DNA of 64,000 nt from Prinia subflava (taxonomy: Eukaryota; Chordata; Aves; Passeriformes; Cisticolidae): contig NC_086251.1 of the NCBI RefSeq assembly GCF_021018805.1, positions 41,052,767-41,116,766 of the forward strand, read 5' to 3'. Shown here piece after piece: positions 1 through 42,084 of the stretch. The notes under the pieces were generated by a model, which was not told the DNA's origin, did not search any database, and saw only the letters and a program-made list of their open reading frames with translations. Each line of letters opens with the position of its first letter. The stretch's first letter is position 1. Both the position numbers and the translations under genes were made by a program.

Positions 1-3000
1 CTGGTCTGGGGGGCAGGGAGAAGTTAAGTATGGGCTGGGGCTGGGGTATAGTTGCTGTTGCATGTGACTCAGAAAATGCTGTCCTCTTGGTTGCTCTCTA
101 AAACTACACATTTATGGATCCCATATGTAAAATAGCGCCATGTTTAAAAAAAAAGCCATCTGGCCCAGCCCAACCTAGAGATGCCAGCAAACAAGTGTGT
201 TCCTGGCTGAAACACCCAGCCCTGTTCACACACCCATGGAACAGGGCACCTTCACCTTCTCCTCAAATAAGGAATGACAATGCACTCAGTAAGGCCTTCT
301 GGCAACCCCTGCCTACCCACTTGATGCAGACTTGTGACATGCCTTGCAGATCTATATAAGACCTGCTGCTCTTCTTTGTACAAGTTGATCTCACTGAAAC
401 AAACAGGCAGATAATCACAAGATGCAAGGACAACAGGAGAGGAATTAACAAGACAGGCCATAGAGGACTTTCAGGAAGCAAAATCTGCAATCATTCTAAC
501 TGCAAAAGACATAATTCCAGCCTCCTCGAGGCTTTACCTGTCCTTGTGGGTGATCCCCACCCTTGGCTCTGCTGGGTTGCTTTGAGGCCTATAGATTTTG
601 AAAAACCACTTGTTCTTGCTGAGGGCAAGCTAGCACTCTGTTCCTGCCCAACCACATTAACATCCGCAATGCTCCAGCCCTCACCAGCATCACTGGTACC
701 ACAGCCTGCTCTCTGCTGCCATCGCAAATGTACTTCTTGTCTGAACATCGAGGCATCCTCAGGGGCTTTAGTCAGGTCCCTGTGGCTGCCTAGTAGACTG
801 CTAAGTGTCCTTCTGGGTGTCTCTGAGGCTGCTGTTTTTACACCAGCAATGGCAGGTACACAGGAACTCCGGTAAGAACCCAGATCATTCCAGCCCTACA
901 GAAATCCTTGATCAACTGCCAAATAAAGCAAAATTATAAATTTAAACATGCTAGATAAGAGATGAGTAGCTTCATGATCAGACTTTCTGTTGCAAGATTG
1001 AGAGGAATCCTTCAATTTATTTAGTGGTTCTTTAGCTCCTGCCTTGCTTGCTCTCTGATTCTCTTTTTATTTACTTCTTGCTTTCAAGTTACAGCATTAA
1101 CATCCTTCTTGCTGTCATTCCCATGGAAGAATCCAAGTAAAGCTGATTTTATTTTATTAGTTTCTTTCCAGAGGAACTCTGCATCTGTGACACCTTGCCT
1201 CTCACCTGTCACAGCAACAATCAAGTTTGTTTCACATTGCCTCACACCTATATTTAGTGTACTCTTCACAGCAATCAGGAGTTTGACTTGGCTATATCGG
1301 CAAGAGTGGCACCTTGTCACAAGTCCCAACACTGTATCCTGCACCTGGTAATTGCTCAGCCAACTGCTAGCAGTGATGGAATGGGGAATCCTCGCTGAGG
1401 AAGGATCTGCATTGCTATTCAGTGCTCAGCAAACAATACTGGATGGAGGGTTCATATACATCAGGTCTCACAAACCTTCTGGCTCCCCTCACTACAGCTC
1501 ACTGTCTCCACCACGCAGACTTTGTCCATCCACTGACACATGTGTGAAGGTAGGCACCAGTCCCAGAAGGTCACGAGCAGCTACTGGGGCAGAAAGGGTG
1601 GAGGAGGATTTGGTAGACCCTACTGGCCTTCTAGTGCAGGGGAGCAGTGTTAGACCAGAGAAGATCTGATTCAGTGAGTCTGAAGAAAAGATACATGTTT
1701 GAAAATCAATTTGTTGCTGCACAGTGTGAAAATCTCTTTCTTTTGCTGGGCACAAGTAAAGTCTTCTGGCCTCATGTAGAGATGATGTGGGAAAACAATA
1801 AAACCTGAAATCCAGACCACATTTAATGGGACTAGACAGACTCACTGCAAGATGAGTCAGCTTTTGCAGACAAGCCAGCCCCACTTTCTGTATTACTTCA
1901 CATTCATAGCTAGAAAGCTCTTTCAGACATCTCTGTGGAGTGTATAAGAGACACTGGAAATTAAGCACAGGCCTGTGAAAGGATGTTGAAATACAGGTCA
2001 TGCCTAATCATTGAGACTATCAGGAATCCTTAAAGTCCATATTAAGTGGATACCAAAGATGCTGGCAGCAGATTACATAAATGTAGGCCTGAGTTTCACT
2101 GCACCATAAAAGACACTTGGGAACCAGAGTATATTAGGGAAACACCAGCTGATGCTTGTAGAACAGTAACCAGAAATAAACTGACCCTGTCTGTTCCACA
2201 ACCTCTGGCAAGAGTCCTGATGTTGGGCCAGAAGCAAGAGCTTTGACAGTAGAGAAAAAAGTATTTATTGCCATGATTTGTAAAAGAATGCAGACTGGAT
2301 ATTTGCCCTGCAAGTGACACCAAAGAAGAGAAAACACCAAATTTCTTTTTTTTCCCACTGTCTCCCTCCACTCCTGCCCTGACTCCCTCTGCAGCTTGGT
2401 TTCTCCACCCATTCCCAGTGCTGCCCAACAAATGCCTCAGATCAGCACGCCGTGACATTGATGGTGTTGGGGTAGCCTGTGTCACAGGAGCATGTGGTGA
2501 CTCATTTTTCCCAGGCCCATGGAAGTCACTGATTTGAACTGTTACTAGTTTCTTTGGCAACATCCATGGAATGATATGGGAATGTGAAGCTAGGCTATGG
2601 CCCACTCTGTAAGGGAAGGACATAAAGCTGTCTCTGCCATCAATGGATTTGCTTGAGCTTCTGCACTGAAGTTCCTGGGTTTTCTGCCTGTCATTTGTTC
2701 CCATCCCTCAGCGTTTCTCACTGTTGCCAAACTCATAATCCCCAGTGATTTTGTGGAGCCATCTATCCTGGTGACAGAGGAATTCTTCCCCTTTTTCATC
2801 ATATTTGATAGTACTAAAATATTCTTAATTGATAGTGGCATGCCCAGTAACTCAGAAAGGGCTACCATGAGGTCCACCACTAAAGCTATCACTAGATCAG
2901 TTTCCGTGGCCTTTACTAGCAGGGGTTGGTATGAACCCAGTGCTACAAAACAGCAGGAAAAGAAGCTGAGCTCAGTAAATGTGTTTGGATTGTCCTCCCT

Positions 3001-3754
3001 AGCTATGTTCTTGGGACTGGTATTCACTGACTGTTGTCTTACACACATAGCCAAAGCCTCCATGACAGACTCCTTCTCCTCCTTGCCATTTTCACTGAGC
3101 TTTTGTCACTGGGCTGTCCATGCTGAGCCAGCCTGGTCACCTCACACAAATGTCCATGTTGGTGGACTGCAACCTCCAGATGGGAGCAATCCAAGACAGA
3201 TGTACCAGCTCCCAGGGAGAAGTTCCTAGAAGGGTCTTGACATGTGCACAGCCTTCCAGATGCCATTTCTATCACTTTCAGGTGCTTTTTCAACGTGGAC
3301 TTGGGAAACTGGGCTTTGAAGGCATCTGATGGAGCGTTCTTCCAAGACAAGTGGACACACCGGTTTGTCACCCCAAGATGCTGGCGAGTGTTTGGCAAAA
3401 ATGCACAGAGAAGGTCTCTCCCTCTGGCCAATGTACACCTATTTCTGGTAAGGACTAGATCTCTGAGAGAGGGTACATCCCACCACACCCACAGAGCTGG
3501 ACCAAATTGACAACCCAAGATTTTCCAGTGGGCAACTTGCAACTTGACAGCCAAAGTCTTCAGAAACTCCTTCCAGGTGGTGGGGCAGGAAGGAAGAATG
3601 GCAGTACAGCCTTGTCCACTGTGCACTTCTCCCTCCCTCGCTCCCTCCCTCCCTTCCTTTCAGCCCTGTCCTTTCTCAATACCCAGGAAAGATTAACTCC
3701 TCTTCGCACACCAGAGAAAGTTATTATCATTAATGAAGAATTAAAAGAGAGTGA
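1..3754. other. Upstream intergenic DNA, no recognised gene
   Basis: No exon, RNA gene or named repeat is recognised here. Between about 1490 and 3630 the - strand carries four overlapping long open stretches (1492-2001, 2096-2704, 2590-3063, 3039-3626), and the + strand has one at 2753-3229. They shift frame from one to the next and resemble no protein family I know, so I do not call a gene. A pyrimidine-rich run lies at about 3627-3660. A lone TATATAAG at 353-360 has no supporting promoter or exon. In human the DNA upstream of GPATCH2L is a long gene-poor interval after IFT43, which fits. Confidence 0.5.
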
Positions 3755-4340
3755 TTAATAAAGGGCCCTTATCTGGCCATGAGGAGGAGGCTGGACAATG
3801 GAAGGAAGATGGAGAAAATGAAAAACAATAAATATGAAGCGTAAAAGGAGGCGAGCACTGCTCCCACTTGTTAGATCGCAGCTGCATCTCCTGAGGGGGG
3901 AAGGCTCCAAATTGCTAATTACTGCCTCTGAAAAGACCTCGCTCTGATATGTTTTCTGCTGAAAGGTTCCCATTAATGAAGCAGCGATGATGCCGTTTCC
4001 CTTTGACTTGCCTTCAATTCCCTCCCTGAGCTTCCTCCCAAGCCGGGAACAATGAGGCCCTGGGAGCTGGCGGCTCCCACAGGCCTCTCGGAGACTAGGC
4101 CGGGGGCAGCCGAGTGAGGGGAGCCGAGCCGGCTGTGAAATATGGAGGGGGGAGATAAGGCAAAGACAGAGGAAAGAGGCTCACTCCCAGGAGCCCAGGG
4201 AAAATTTGCAGTTATTATGAAGGAGATGAGACAGATTAAAAGCCCTTGTGTTCTGCGCTGCCCTTTTATTTAGTGGCTTCATCTCTGAGATGAAAGAAGT
4301 TGGAAATGACTTTCTCCGCATTTTGCTGCAAGAAGCTTCA
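3755..4340. promoter_or_regulatory. Candidate conserved non-coding element / distal enhancer
   Basis: This block differs in texture from its flanks: balanced composition, no long open frame, and many intact transcription-factor-like words. Visible are a TAATTA-type homeodomain core in ATTGCTAATTACTG (3911-3924), CCATTAATGA (3970-3979), a SOX-like AACAATG (4048-4054) and a GATA word near 4153. A CpG-rich patch spans about 4040-4136 and contains a small hairpin (GGGAGC at 4062-4067 pairing with GCTCCC at 4073-4078). It lies about 3 kb upstream of the GPATCH2L CpG island. Conservation is inferred from texture only; cross-species alignment would decide. Confidence 0.4.
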
Positions 4341-6005
4341 CGGCACATTTTTTGACTTTATTCCTCCCTTTGTCTCTTGTCCCCTTTCTGTGTCTCTTTT
4401 TCCTTTTAACCCCTGGAAGGTTTTGCTGAAAAGTGCCATGGGACTAGGCAGAGCCTTTGCTGGGGTAGAGCAATGACCCTGCTGCTCTCCCCATCCTCCT
4501 GGGCTGTATGGCTCCCGCTGCCCACCGGGGAGGGAGCTGGGCCGAGGCACTGCCACGACAAGCAGAGAGCATCCAGCCAAGCTTCCTCTCCTGCTTGCCT
4601 CGGAAATGTCCCTCACCACTAACACATGCTCTCCTGCCTCCAGGCCCAGCAGCAGTTCAGCACAGGTGACTGCAGCCTCTGGGCAGGAAAAACCCCATCC
4701 TTACAAAGCCCAGTGATGGATAACAATCCATGTGGGACAAGAGTGCCAAACATTTTGTATCCCTGGAGCATCTAATGAGCAAAACTAGTGCTGAGAAGTT
4801 GGGTCAGTTCCCATTCAGGCAACCTACAAAGTGCACAGAAAGTAAATAACTTGCCATGGATGTAGAATGAAGTTGAATGTAGGCAAGGATTCAAAATTTA
4901 CTTTTGCTGACCCAGGTCAGGGTGACCCTTGTAAGACTGGACAGAAATACCATAAACTGCTCAAAACCAGATTATCCCTACTGCCTCATTATATTTCTTG
5001 AACTCTTATTCCAAATTTTCTGATTTGATCAGTGCTCTTTGTGGCACCCTTTTAGTTCTTAGGACTCCTGCAATTGCAAGAGCACTTTTATCCCGTTTCT
5101 TGCCTTTGCCCTGTCTCTCTCACAGAAAACTGACCCTGCGTGCCAGTACATTGTCTTTACTCAGGCGAAATGCTAACAACACCTGCAGAAATTTGGGGCT
5201 GAGTGTTGAATGTGGAAAAAAAATAATGGACAGGTAAAGTCAAATTTATACCAGTTGCAAAACATTTTGTCGACCTACAGAAATGGCAGAGAACTGTAGG
5301 GAAATGAGAAGAAAATAAGAGAAATTAGAGTGGGCATCAGCTGCCATCTCCCCAGGACATCTGAATACAGGATTTCTTGTACACAATTGTTTGTCTGGTT
5401 TGTTATCCTGCCTAGAACGGCAGCCAGTATCGAGTGCTTGAAATGAAGGGGTAAGAAGCTCTGAAGTGATGTTTACAGAATAACCTTCCCATCAGGGGAG
5501 TTTCTCTCTAACCCAGACATTTTTGTAGCTGTTTTATATCCTGAAGCATGAAAAAGGATTGCAGCGGTGAAACAGGATTAGATTTTAGGAGGGATTTTCT
5601 CTCAGATCTGAAAGTAAAAAGAAAACTCCTGAATTTGAAATAGGAAACTGGCAGGGAAAACAAAATGCTTCTACCAAGTAAGGTGAGTTACTGCCTCAGA
5701 AAGGGTTAAAAAAACAAAAGGACAGAATTTTACAGGCAAGTTGGTGCACATAAAGTAACTTTAATCAAGTCAGCTATTGGAAATGGGATTTAAAAAAATC
5801 TACCTAATTACTGCTTTTCTTCTTTTAATATTTCTTTTCCAAGGAAGTAATAGAGAACTACAAGGAAATGAAAATGTTAACGTGACAGCTCAGACTGAAA
5901 TAAAGGACTGGTTAGATAAACAGCATGAAGAAAGCTCAGCAAAGCTAAATGAAACTTGTCTTATTGGGGTGTAGGAATCAATGGCAAACTCAAGGATTCA
6001 GTTAT
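4341..6005. other. Intergenic DNA, nothing recognised
   Basis: No exon or repeat is recognised with confidence. A 65-codon open stretch at 5777-5974 (+) begins with a hydrophobic run that resembles a signal peptide. It directly precedes the CR1 relic, lacks any supporting exon structure, and matches no family I know. It is more likely chance or part of the decayed element. Confidence 0.4.
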
Positions 6006-6420
6006 TTTTGAAGTATCTTGACAAACTAGGGAGGGTGCCAGAGGACTGAGGAAGAGCAAACACAGTGCCGGTCTTTTGTGGTGGGAGCAGGGAGGCAGCA
6101 GTGGTCTTAGCAAATATCACCCTTTCAGAGTAACTTCTGTTCCTGGCAACGTGATGGAATAAACAGAAATGGGAAAGGGGGGGAAAGTAAGAATATAAAG
6201 GATAAAAGATCTGTGAGCATTAGGCAGCAGTATATATTTATATAGAATAAATCACATTGAAATAAATCCGATTACTTTCTTTTGATTTCATTTACAAAAT
6301 TAGTGAAGAGAATACCTCAAACATAATATAGATATGGACTCTGAAAAAACTTTTGATATGCTGCATTGTAAAACATTACATGAAAAACGAATCAGTATCG
6401 GCTTGAATGTGAGTGCAGCT
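6006..6420 (+). mobile_element. Decayed CR1-type LINE ORF2 (reverse transcriptase) fragment
   Basis: Translating the + strand gives short matches to the CR1 reverse transcriptase in the right order and spacing. First comes a VPEDW-like segment, with TGG mutated to TGA, followed by ANTVPVF (about 6036-6083). Then PGNVME (about 6144-6162) corresponds to the usual PGKVMEQ. About 55 codons further on, DMDSEKTFDM (about 6331-6360) matches the 'LDFSKAFD' box that holds a catalytic aspartate. In-frame stops and small deletions mean it is dead. The usual segment between VPVF and the PGK box is shortened. No 3' end or target-site duplication was found, and the A/C-rich tract begins just after it. The family is inferred from remembered CR1 protein motifs. 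Confidence 0.65.
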
Positions 6421-6449
6421 ACATCGCTTAAGAAAACCCGAAACATCCT

Positions 6450-6665
6450 TCTGAAAAAACCAAACCAAACCAAAACCCCAAAACCCTAAACCCAAACAAA
6501 AAAAGCCACTCCCAACACCCCACCCCAAACCAAAAGAACAAAACCCCCAACCCCCCCCCCCAAAAAAAGCGCAAAAAACCCAAAACCCCCCAACCAAACA
6601 AAAAAAAAACCTGAAAACAAAACAAACAAACAAACAAAAATCCCCCAAACAAACCCCAACGATGA
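6450..6665. repeat. A/C-rich low-complexity tract (G/T-rich on - strand)
   Basis: About 215 bases are almost entirely A and C on the + strand, with very few G or T. The tract includes CCAAA/CAAAC-type words, a run of 12 C (near 6550) and a CAAA-type tetranucleotide run near 6620-6640. The strand asymmetry is extreme. On the - strand the G runs could form G-quadruplexes. The frames open across it on the - strand encode only Gly/Phe/Trp/Leu low-complexity strings and are not genes. Confidence 0.85.
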
Positions 6666-7079
6666 AAAAGATCCACTCAAAACCTCCTGAATATGTATTA
6701 CGAAAGCTGAGAAATAAACCAGAATGTCACGAAAACTGGATGGTGGCATGTCCACACGTAGCTTTATTCTGGTGGCTGCTGGTGATGTGTACATTGGCAT
6801 GATGAGAAAAGAGGTGTAAGCCTTAAGGAGAGGGGAGTAGCACTGTGAAGTTTTAATTTAGGATGCACACAACTAGCGTGGCAATAACGAAATGGAGGAG
6901 TTTGGGTACCAAGTTTGTTGTCCATTAAAAATAAAATATGATAACCAAGCAGCTAAAGGTTACGTATATGGCAAGGGCTGCCCCGCTAGCAGCTAAGGGA
7001 TGTGTGATGGCTCCACTGGCAGCACCAGTGGCAGCGCACACACAGCGGGAAGCGAGGAGCACAGCGGCAGACGCACTCG

Positions 7080-7353
7080 GAGGCGGGCCGGGCCGTGCAG
7101 GGCGGGCCGGGCCGTGCAGGGCGGGCCGGGCGGGGCGGGCCGGGCCGTGCAGGGCGGGCCGGGAGGGGCGAGCGGGGCGGGCCGGGCCGGGAGGGGCGGG
7201 CCGGGCGGCGAGCGGGGCGGGGCGGGCCGGCGCTGGCCCGGCCGGGCCGTCAGGGCGCGGCGGCCCCGCCCGCAGGCGGGGCGGGCGGAGGAAGTGGCCC
7301 GGGGAGGCCGGAAGCGGCGCTGACGAGGGGCTGGCGGAGCGGGGCGCTGGCCG
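7080..7353 (+). promoter_or_regulatory. GPATCH2L: GPATCH2L CpG-island promoter and non-coding exon 1
   Basis: This is a very GC- and CpG-rich block with many GGGCGG (Sp1-type) boxes and no TATA box. Two ETS-type sites lie near its 3' end: GAGGAAGTGG (7288-7297) and CCGGAAGCGG (7308-7317). A good splice donor, CCG|GTGAGC, ends the putative first exon at 7353. The first in-frame start of GPATCH2L lies downstream in exon 2, so exon 1 is read as 5' UTR. The transcription start cannot be fixed from sequence but is probably near the ETS sites. This is a typical broad housekeeping-type promoter. Confidence 0.75.
7083..7260 (+). repeat. GC-only imperfect tandem repeat in the CpG island
   Basis: A unit of about 19 bp carrying GGGCCGTGCA recurs: GTGCAG occurs at 7095-7100, 7114-7119 and 7147-7152 (spacings 19 and 33). 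Variants lacking the TGCA step follow. The G-runs make G-quadruplex formation plausible on the + strand. Such arrays are prone to collapse or error in assemblies. Confidence 0.8.
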
Positions 7354-8263
7354 GTGAGCGGGGGCCTGGGGGGGCCCGGCTGTAGGCTGCGCGTCCGGGG
7401 CGGCGAGGGCAGGTTTCCAGGCTTTTCCCGGTGAAGATGGGGGGTGCCGGGCAGAAGCAGCGGCGTCTCCCCAGAGGAAGGAGTCAGTGCGGCCGGGTCG
7501 CTGAGGACTAAGGGAGGCGGCCTGCGGCAGTGGGTAGTTCACCGGGCTGGGGGTGCGGGTGTTTCTGAGCCCGGTAGGGAGAGCAATCCCACGCCTGCAA
7601 GGTACGGGTAGGGAGAGGGGTGCTGTGAGGTGAGGGATTTGGCCAGGACTTTGAGACTGGCACACGGACAGCCCTGAGGTGTAGGAGTGGTGTTTTTCGG
7701 CAGTAGAAGTTGGGACTTGGTCTCGTACACCCTGTTCTAAGGAGCCCAAGGTCCTGCGCGCCTTGCTTTGCTGCTGAAGTGATGCTGGCTTGCAAACTAC
7801 CTGTTTTGCCATCTGTTTCACTCCCAGCTTTGCCGCTTGTCTACTTTTTGGAAGACTCAATCTGTTTGTCAAGCGGGCTGACCTTTCTCTGTGGCTGTAC
7901 TGATGCTGGATAGCAAAAACTAATTGCAGGCTGCCGTACCCTTTGGGATGTGTAATTGAGCATGCTGCTTCAACACAAAAGATGAACCTTAAGGCCTTTT
8001 CAGGCACAGAGCACTCAGCCCAACTGCTGCAGTAGAGAGAGATCTGTGCCACCATGGCTAGAAGAGAGATTTAACCCTTGCAGAAGGAAGAAGTGAGTGT
8101 TAGCCTAGGAAGTGGCAGTTGTCTCGCATTGAGTCCTCCCAGGTAACTTCAAAGTAAGTGTCTAAACTATATTAATATTACAAAGGCTATGGCATATTAC
8201 AGTCCAGTGATGTGTTGGTAGCAGCATTTATGCCTCGTGCTAATTGTTTGTTGTCATTTTTAG
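7354..8263 (+). other. GPATCH2L: GPATCH2L intron 1
   Basis: The intron lies between the CpG-island donor (GT at 7354) and the exon 2 acceptor. The acceptor is a tandem TAGTAG after a T run, so exon 2 may begin at 8264 or 8267; both choices fall in the 5' UTR and leave the protein unchanged. Inside, 8048-8074 shows a near-perfect Kozak context before an ATG (8054) followed by a six-codon frame ending in TAA. Nearby donor-like GTGAGT (about 8093) and GTAAGT (about 8155) could mark an alternative 5' UTR exon. Confidence 0.6.
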
Positions 8264-8266
8264 TAG

Positions 8267-38634
<30,368 letters not shown>

Positions 38635-39910
38635 AAGGAAGCATTGCAACTGTAAAAGCTTGCTCGATTTTGGAAATGTTTGATTCTGGTGTTTGTCTGC
38701 ACCAGACATCATGTCTGGCAGTAGTGGTATCTTCAGTATTGGTGCATAATGCGTGCCATCATCCAGGCTGGTCTGTGTGCCTCACACACCTAAGTCATGT
38801 TTGTGAATATATGTTTAAGAAAAGGTAATCAGTGTTGGGACTGCAGTGGCTTTTAGAAATTTTCCTGCTATCACTGTATTTATTATGAATTCATCTCTTT
38901 CCCTGATTCCAGCTCATATGTAATGGGTCATGTACAGATTCTTTTGATCTTTATTCACCCCCTGGACATGTTGCTTGTTTGTGTATTTGGCATTTTCAGG
39001 GTGAAAGTCCCACTGCCATTCAGGGAGGCCAGAGTCTCCCTCTGCTTGCTTCCAGGCCAAGAAGGATTTCTTGGCTGGGGAGTGAGGAAGGAATACTAAC
39101 ACACTGAAATGTGGAACCTGAATCCTGTATTAGCAGAATGTTTTCTGGCCAAGTGCTAATGGACTCAAATCATGTTGCTACTGGCAAAGCAATTATGGTG
39201 CTTGTCTACATAGAAATTGCCATTAGCTCACTGGCAGCACTGTCCATTAGACCTTTTCCTTCTCCCTTGTTCTGAATGTCTTCAATCTTTATTGTGTGTT
39301 GCATGTTCATTCTAAACCTCCTGCTGGATAAGGATTTGGGAGAACTACTTGGACATAAATGTGCAAGCTGGTGTCCTGGTGGATAGAAACAAGGATCCTT
39401 GAATATTGTTGCAGTAGGGTAGAAGATTATACAAAACATCCATATCTCAGTGTATAAATTAAAAAATGTGTTAGTGTTTCTAAAGGATGCTTGTTGAAGT
39501 TAACATACCACTGAACAAAAAAGCCATTTAAAGTGTCACCTGAGTTCTGAATGTTATGGGTATAGATCAGACTCCTTCTGTATCATGCTTTCTCTTCCTT
39601 CAAAAGTATTGTCTGCTATACCTACAGCAGGTGTCACCTGCTGATGATTGCACATTACACTGCAGTATACACTAAAGAGATTCTTTTCATAAAACTTCCA
39701 CTTGGTCTGCTGTTACCTTCTGTATTGCAGGATACATGGACAAGGATTTCTTCCCTCTCTTTCATAACTCTGGAGCTTATCTTGGACTGTGTTTTCAGAA
39801 TATGTACCTGTATAGCATTTGCCAAGGAACAGGTGGCCTCACAGATTCTTAAGTCCTTTAAAAATAGGATCTATTTGTATGAATAAAACTTCTTGCTTTC
39901 CTTGTTGGAG
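38635..39910 (+). other. GPATCH2L: Probable GPATCH2L 3' UTR
   Basis: No further exon is seen after the stop. Length is set by candidate poly(A) signals: ATTAAA at 39458-39463 followed by a GT-rich stretch, or AATAAA at 39882-39887 followed by T/G-rich sequence. Only transcript data can choose between them; longer UTRs are possible. Confidence 0.5.
39882..39887 (+). terminator. GPATCH2L: Candidate poly(A) signal AATAAA
   Basis: A canonical hexamer about 1.25 kb after the stop, followed within 30 bases by CTTGCTTTCCTTGTTGG-type T/G-rich sequence expected of a downstream element. A weaker upstream alternative is ATTAAA at 39458. Confidence 0.45.
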
Positions 39911-42084
39911 CTTTCAGACAGGACCGTTTAAACTTGTAATATCTATTTTAATTGTGGCAGTGCACTCTTAAACAGATAGCAAAGTTTGCGTGATTTTAGT
40001 GATTTTGCAGTTTTCTGCTCTCTTATGAATCAAATGACTGAGGGACAGATTTGCTTGGCGGAATATGAAGAAGTGGTTTATATTAACTGTGTACTAAAAT
40101 GGGAAATGGTCATAATATACATGAAACAGAGACTGAATGACTTGCTAAATCATGATTGACAAATAGTTATACTACATGCACACTGTGTCTGAGCCCCTAA
40201 TACCTACTTATTCTTGGGGAGACATCCAAATTGGATTTATATTTCGCAGCACAAGCAAACTGTCAGATCTGTCACTATAAGTCCTTCTAAAAACTCTTTT
40301 TTTTTTCTTCTTTTTTCTTTTTATTTGGGTGGTACATTTTAGAAGTAATTAGAACAGGGAAACCCTTTTTAACTTAATGAAGGAATACAGAAGTCCATTT
40401 AAATTACAGGACAAGCTGTAACAGTTTGTGAAGAAAGAAGTGTTCCTGTTTTAAAGCTGTCATGGCTTTGTCTTATTTGTAGCTATTTTGAACAATGGTG
40501 CCTAAGGGGTACCACAGGAAGGTTCAGGTCTGGAGGGCCTGTAATCTAAAATGTCTGAAGAGAAGGTAAATCTGAAGAGTAGTACCCTGACTATCTAATA
40601 CTCATGAATAGAGTCAATGGGAAGAGTGGTCACGTTCTCCTGACAACTTGCAGATAAAATTTAGGATTTGAAGCCTTGTAATCTGAACTGCATGCTGCTC
40701 CAATGATAGGGAGTAGTTCCCTAAAAGAGCATTTGTGAAATTGAGTGGTTTTGATCTCATGGAGTGTCCTCCACAACCTCTCTTAGTTGGAGTCTATTCA
40801 ACAGACTGTCTCAGGTTACTGATCATCCAGCTAAAATTTTATGGTTTAGCCATTGTATTCCCTTTTTAAAATCAGTTGTGATATATCTTGCTACATTCTG
40901 AGTATTGTCCAAAGTGATTTTTTTCTCTTCTGTGATGTCATGATGCTTTAAAAACTTTTTCAAGAAAGGTGTTAGGGAATTGAGAGCTTTCTTCTCTTTG
41001 TGGTGGTGGAGGGGTGGATTGCAGTGTCTCATGTGATTTTTCTCAGGGGGCAGGGAAAGAGAATTTATCAGATTTTCCTATTGAGGTCAGTAGCAGTGTT
41101 ATCTGGTTAAGCCCTTACTTAGGTTGTAAGCTCCTAGGAGGTATTTCTTGCCTTTAAAGGCTGATTGTACCCGTGGCAGTAGTGAAGAGCAGCTGTGGCA
41201 GGTCTTGTACTTACAAGCCGTACTTCCTGCCAGGGCAACTTTCTGGAAGTTACAGGAGACTCCAATTATTGCAGCTACCCTGTCTTTCCTATTTCTAGGC
41301 TAGAATCCATTTACAAGTCAGTCAGATTCTCAACCAAATTTGATTCTCTTGAGTGGTAGGCAAGCTAAATGGATCATGTATCTTGTTACTCCAGGGTATT
41401 TATCAAAATATATCTTCAGACTTCAGACTTAAAATCTTGATACAGATTTTAATATCTATAGCATTCTTAGATTAATAAAATAAGTCTACTGTTTTGCCTC
41501 TTTTTTCATCTAAGGCAGATTTCTTAGAACGCACTCTGCTCACACAGTACCCAGTGTGAAGGATACTGTTTCCCATGTGGATTACTTTAGTAGAAAGGAG
41601 TATTAACATGCCTTCTACGAAGGTGGTCCAGTATGTGATTATTATTTCAAAGATACACAGCTCAGTCATGTTCCACTTTTTGTCCACCAGGACTCCTCAG
41701 TCTTTTTTTGTCACCATGAGGTTTCCTAGTTTTCTGAGCGTTCATATTAAAGTAGAAGTTCTTACTTCTCACGGTCTCTTCATGTAAGCAAGAGATTGTT
41801 TTTTGTAAATACTGCCATTGTTTTTGCATTCTTCTCCAGGAGAGGAGAGGGTTGTTTGACAGTCCTTTTGGCCAATGTAGATGAGGCGTGGGGATTCCAC
41901 CCTCCAATCCATGGTCACCTTTCTAAAAGTATATAATAGAATGAAATAAACAAAGGGCAGACTCAAGGCGAGATTGCACCAGAGCAGATCCACGTGGGAC
42001 AATCCCCTCCCTTGACTAGATCAGGATGTAATTTCAAAACAGAGCAAATAATAAATGGCAAGTTGGTGAAAGAGCTGGAAGGCA
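39911..42084. other. Intergenic DNA, nothing recognised
   Basis: A T/C-rich run occurs near 40298-40325. No exon, RNA gene or named repeat could be identified. Short open frames here match no family. Confidence 0.5.

Noticed and set aside
345..365. TATATAAG as a TATA-box promoter
   Set aside because: No CpG island, initiator context, exon or LTR boundary supports it; such words are common by chance.
5777..5974. Small secreted protein with signal-peptide-like start
   Set aside because: No splice signals, no conserved family and adjacency to a dead CR1 fragment; likely chance or part of that element.
6376..6800. Phe/Gly/Trp-rich open frames on the - strand
   Set aside because: Pure consequence of the A/C-rich low-complexity tract.
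6938..7385. Gly/Arg-rich open frames on the + strand in the CpG island
   Set aside because: Same GC-repeat artefact in all three frames; GPATCH2L translation starts in exon 2.
6925..8055. 376-codon open frame on the - strand across the CpG island
   Set aside because: It is antisense to the GC-only repeat and consists of Pro/Ala/Arg low complexity; high GC removes stops. No domain or splice structure.
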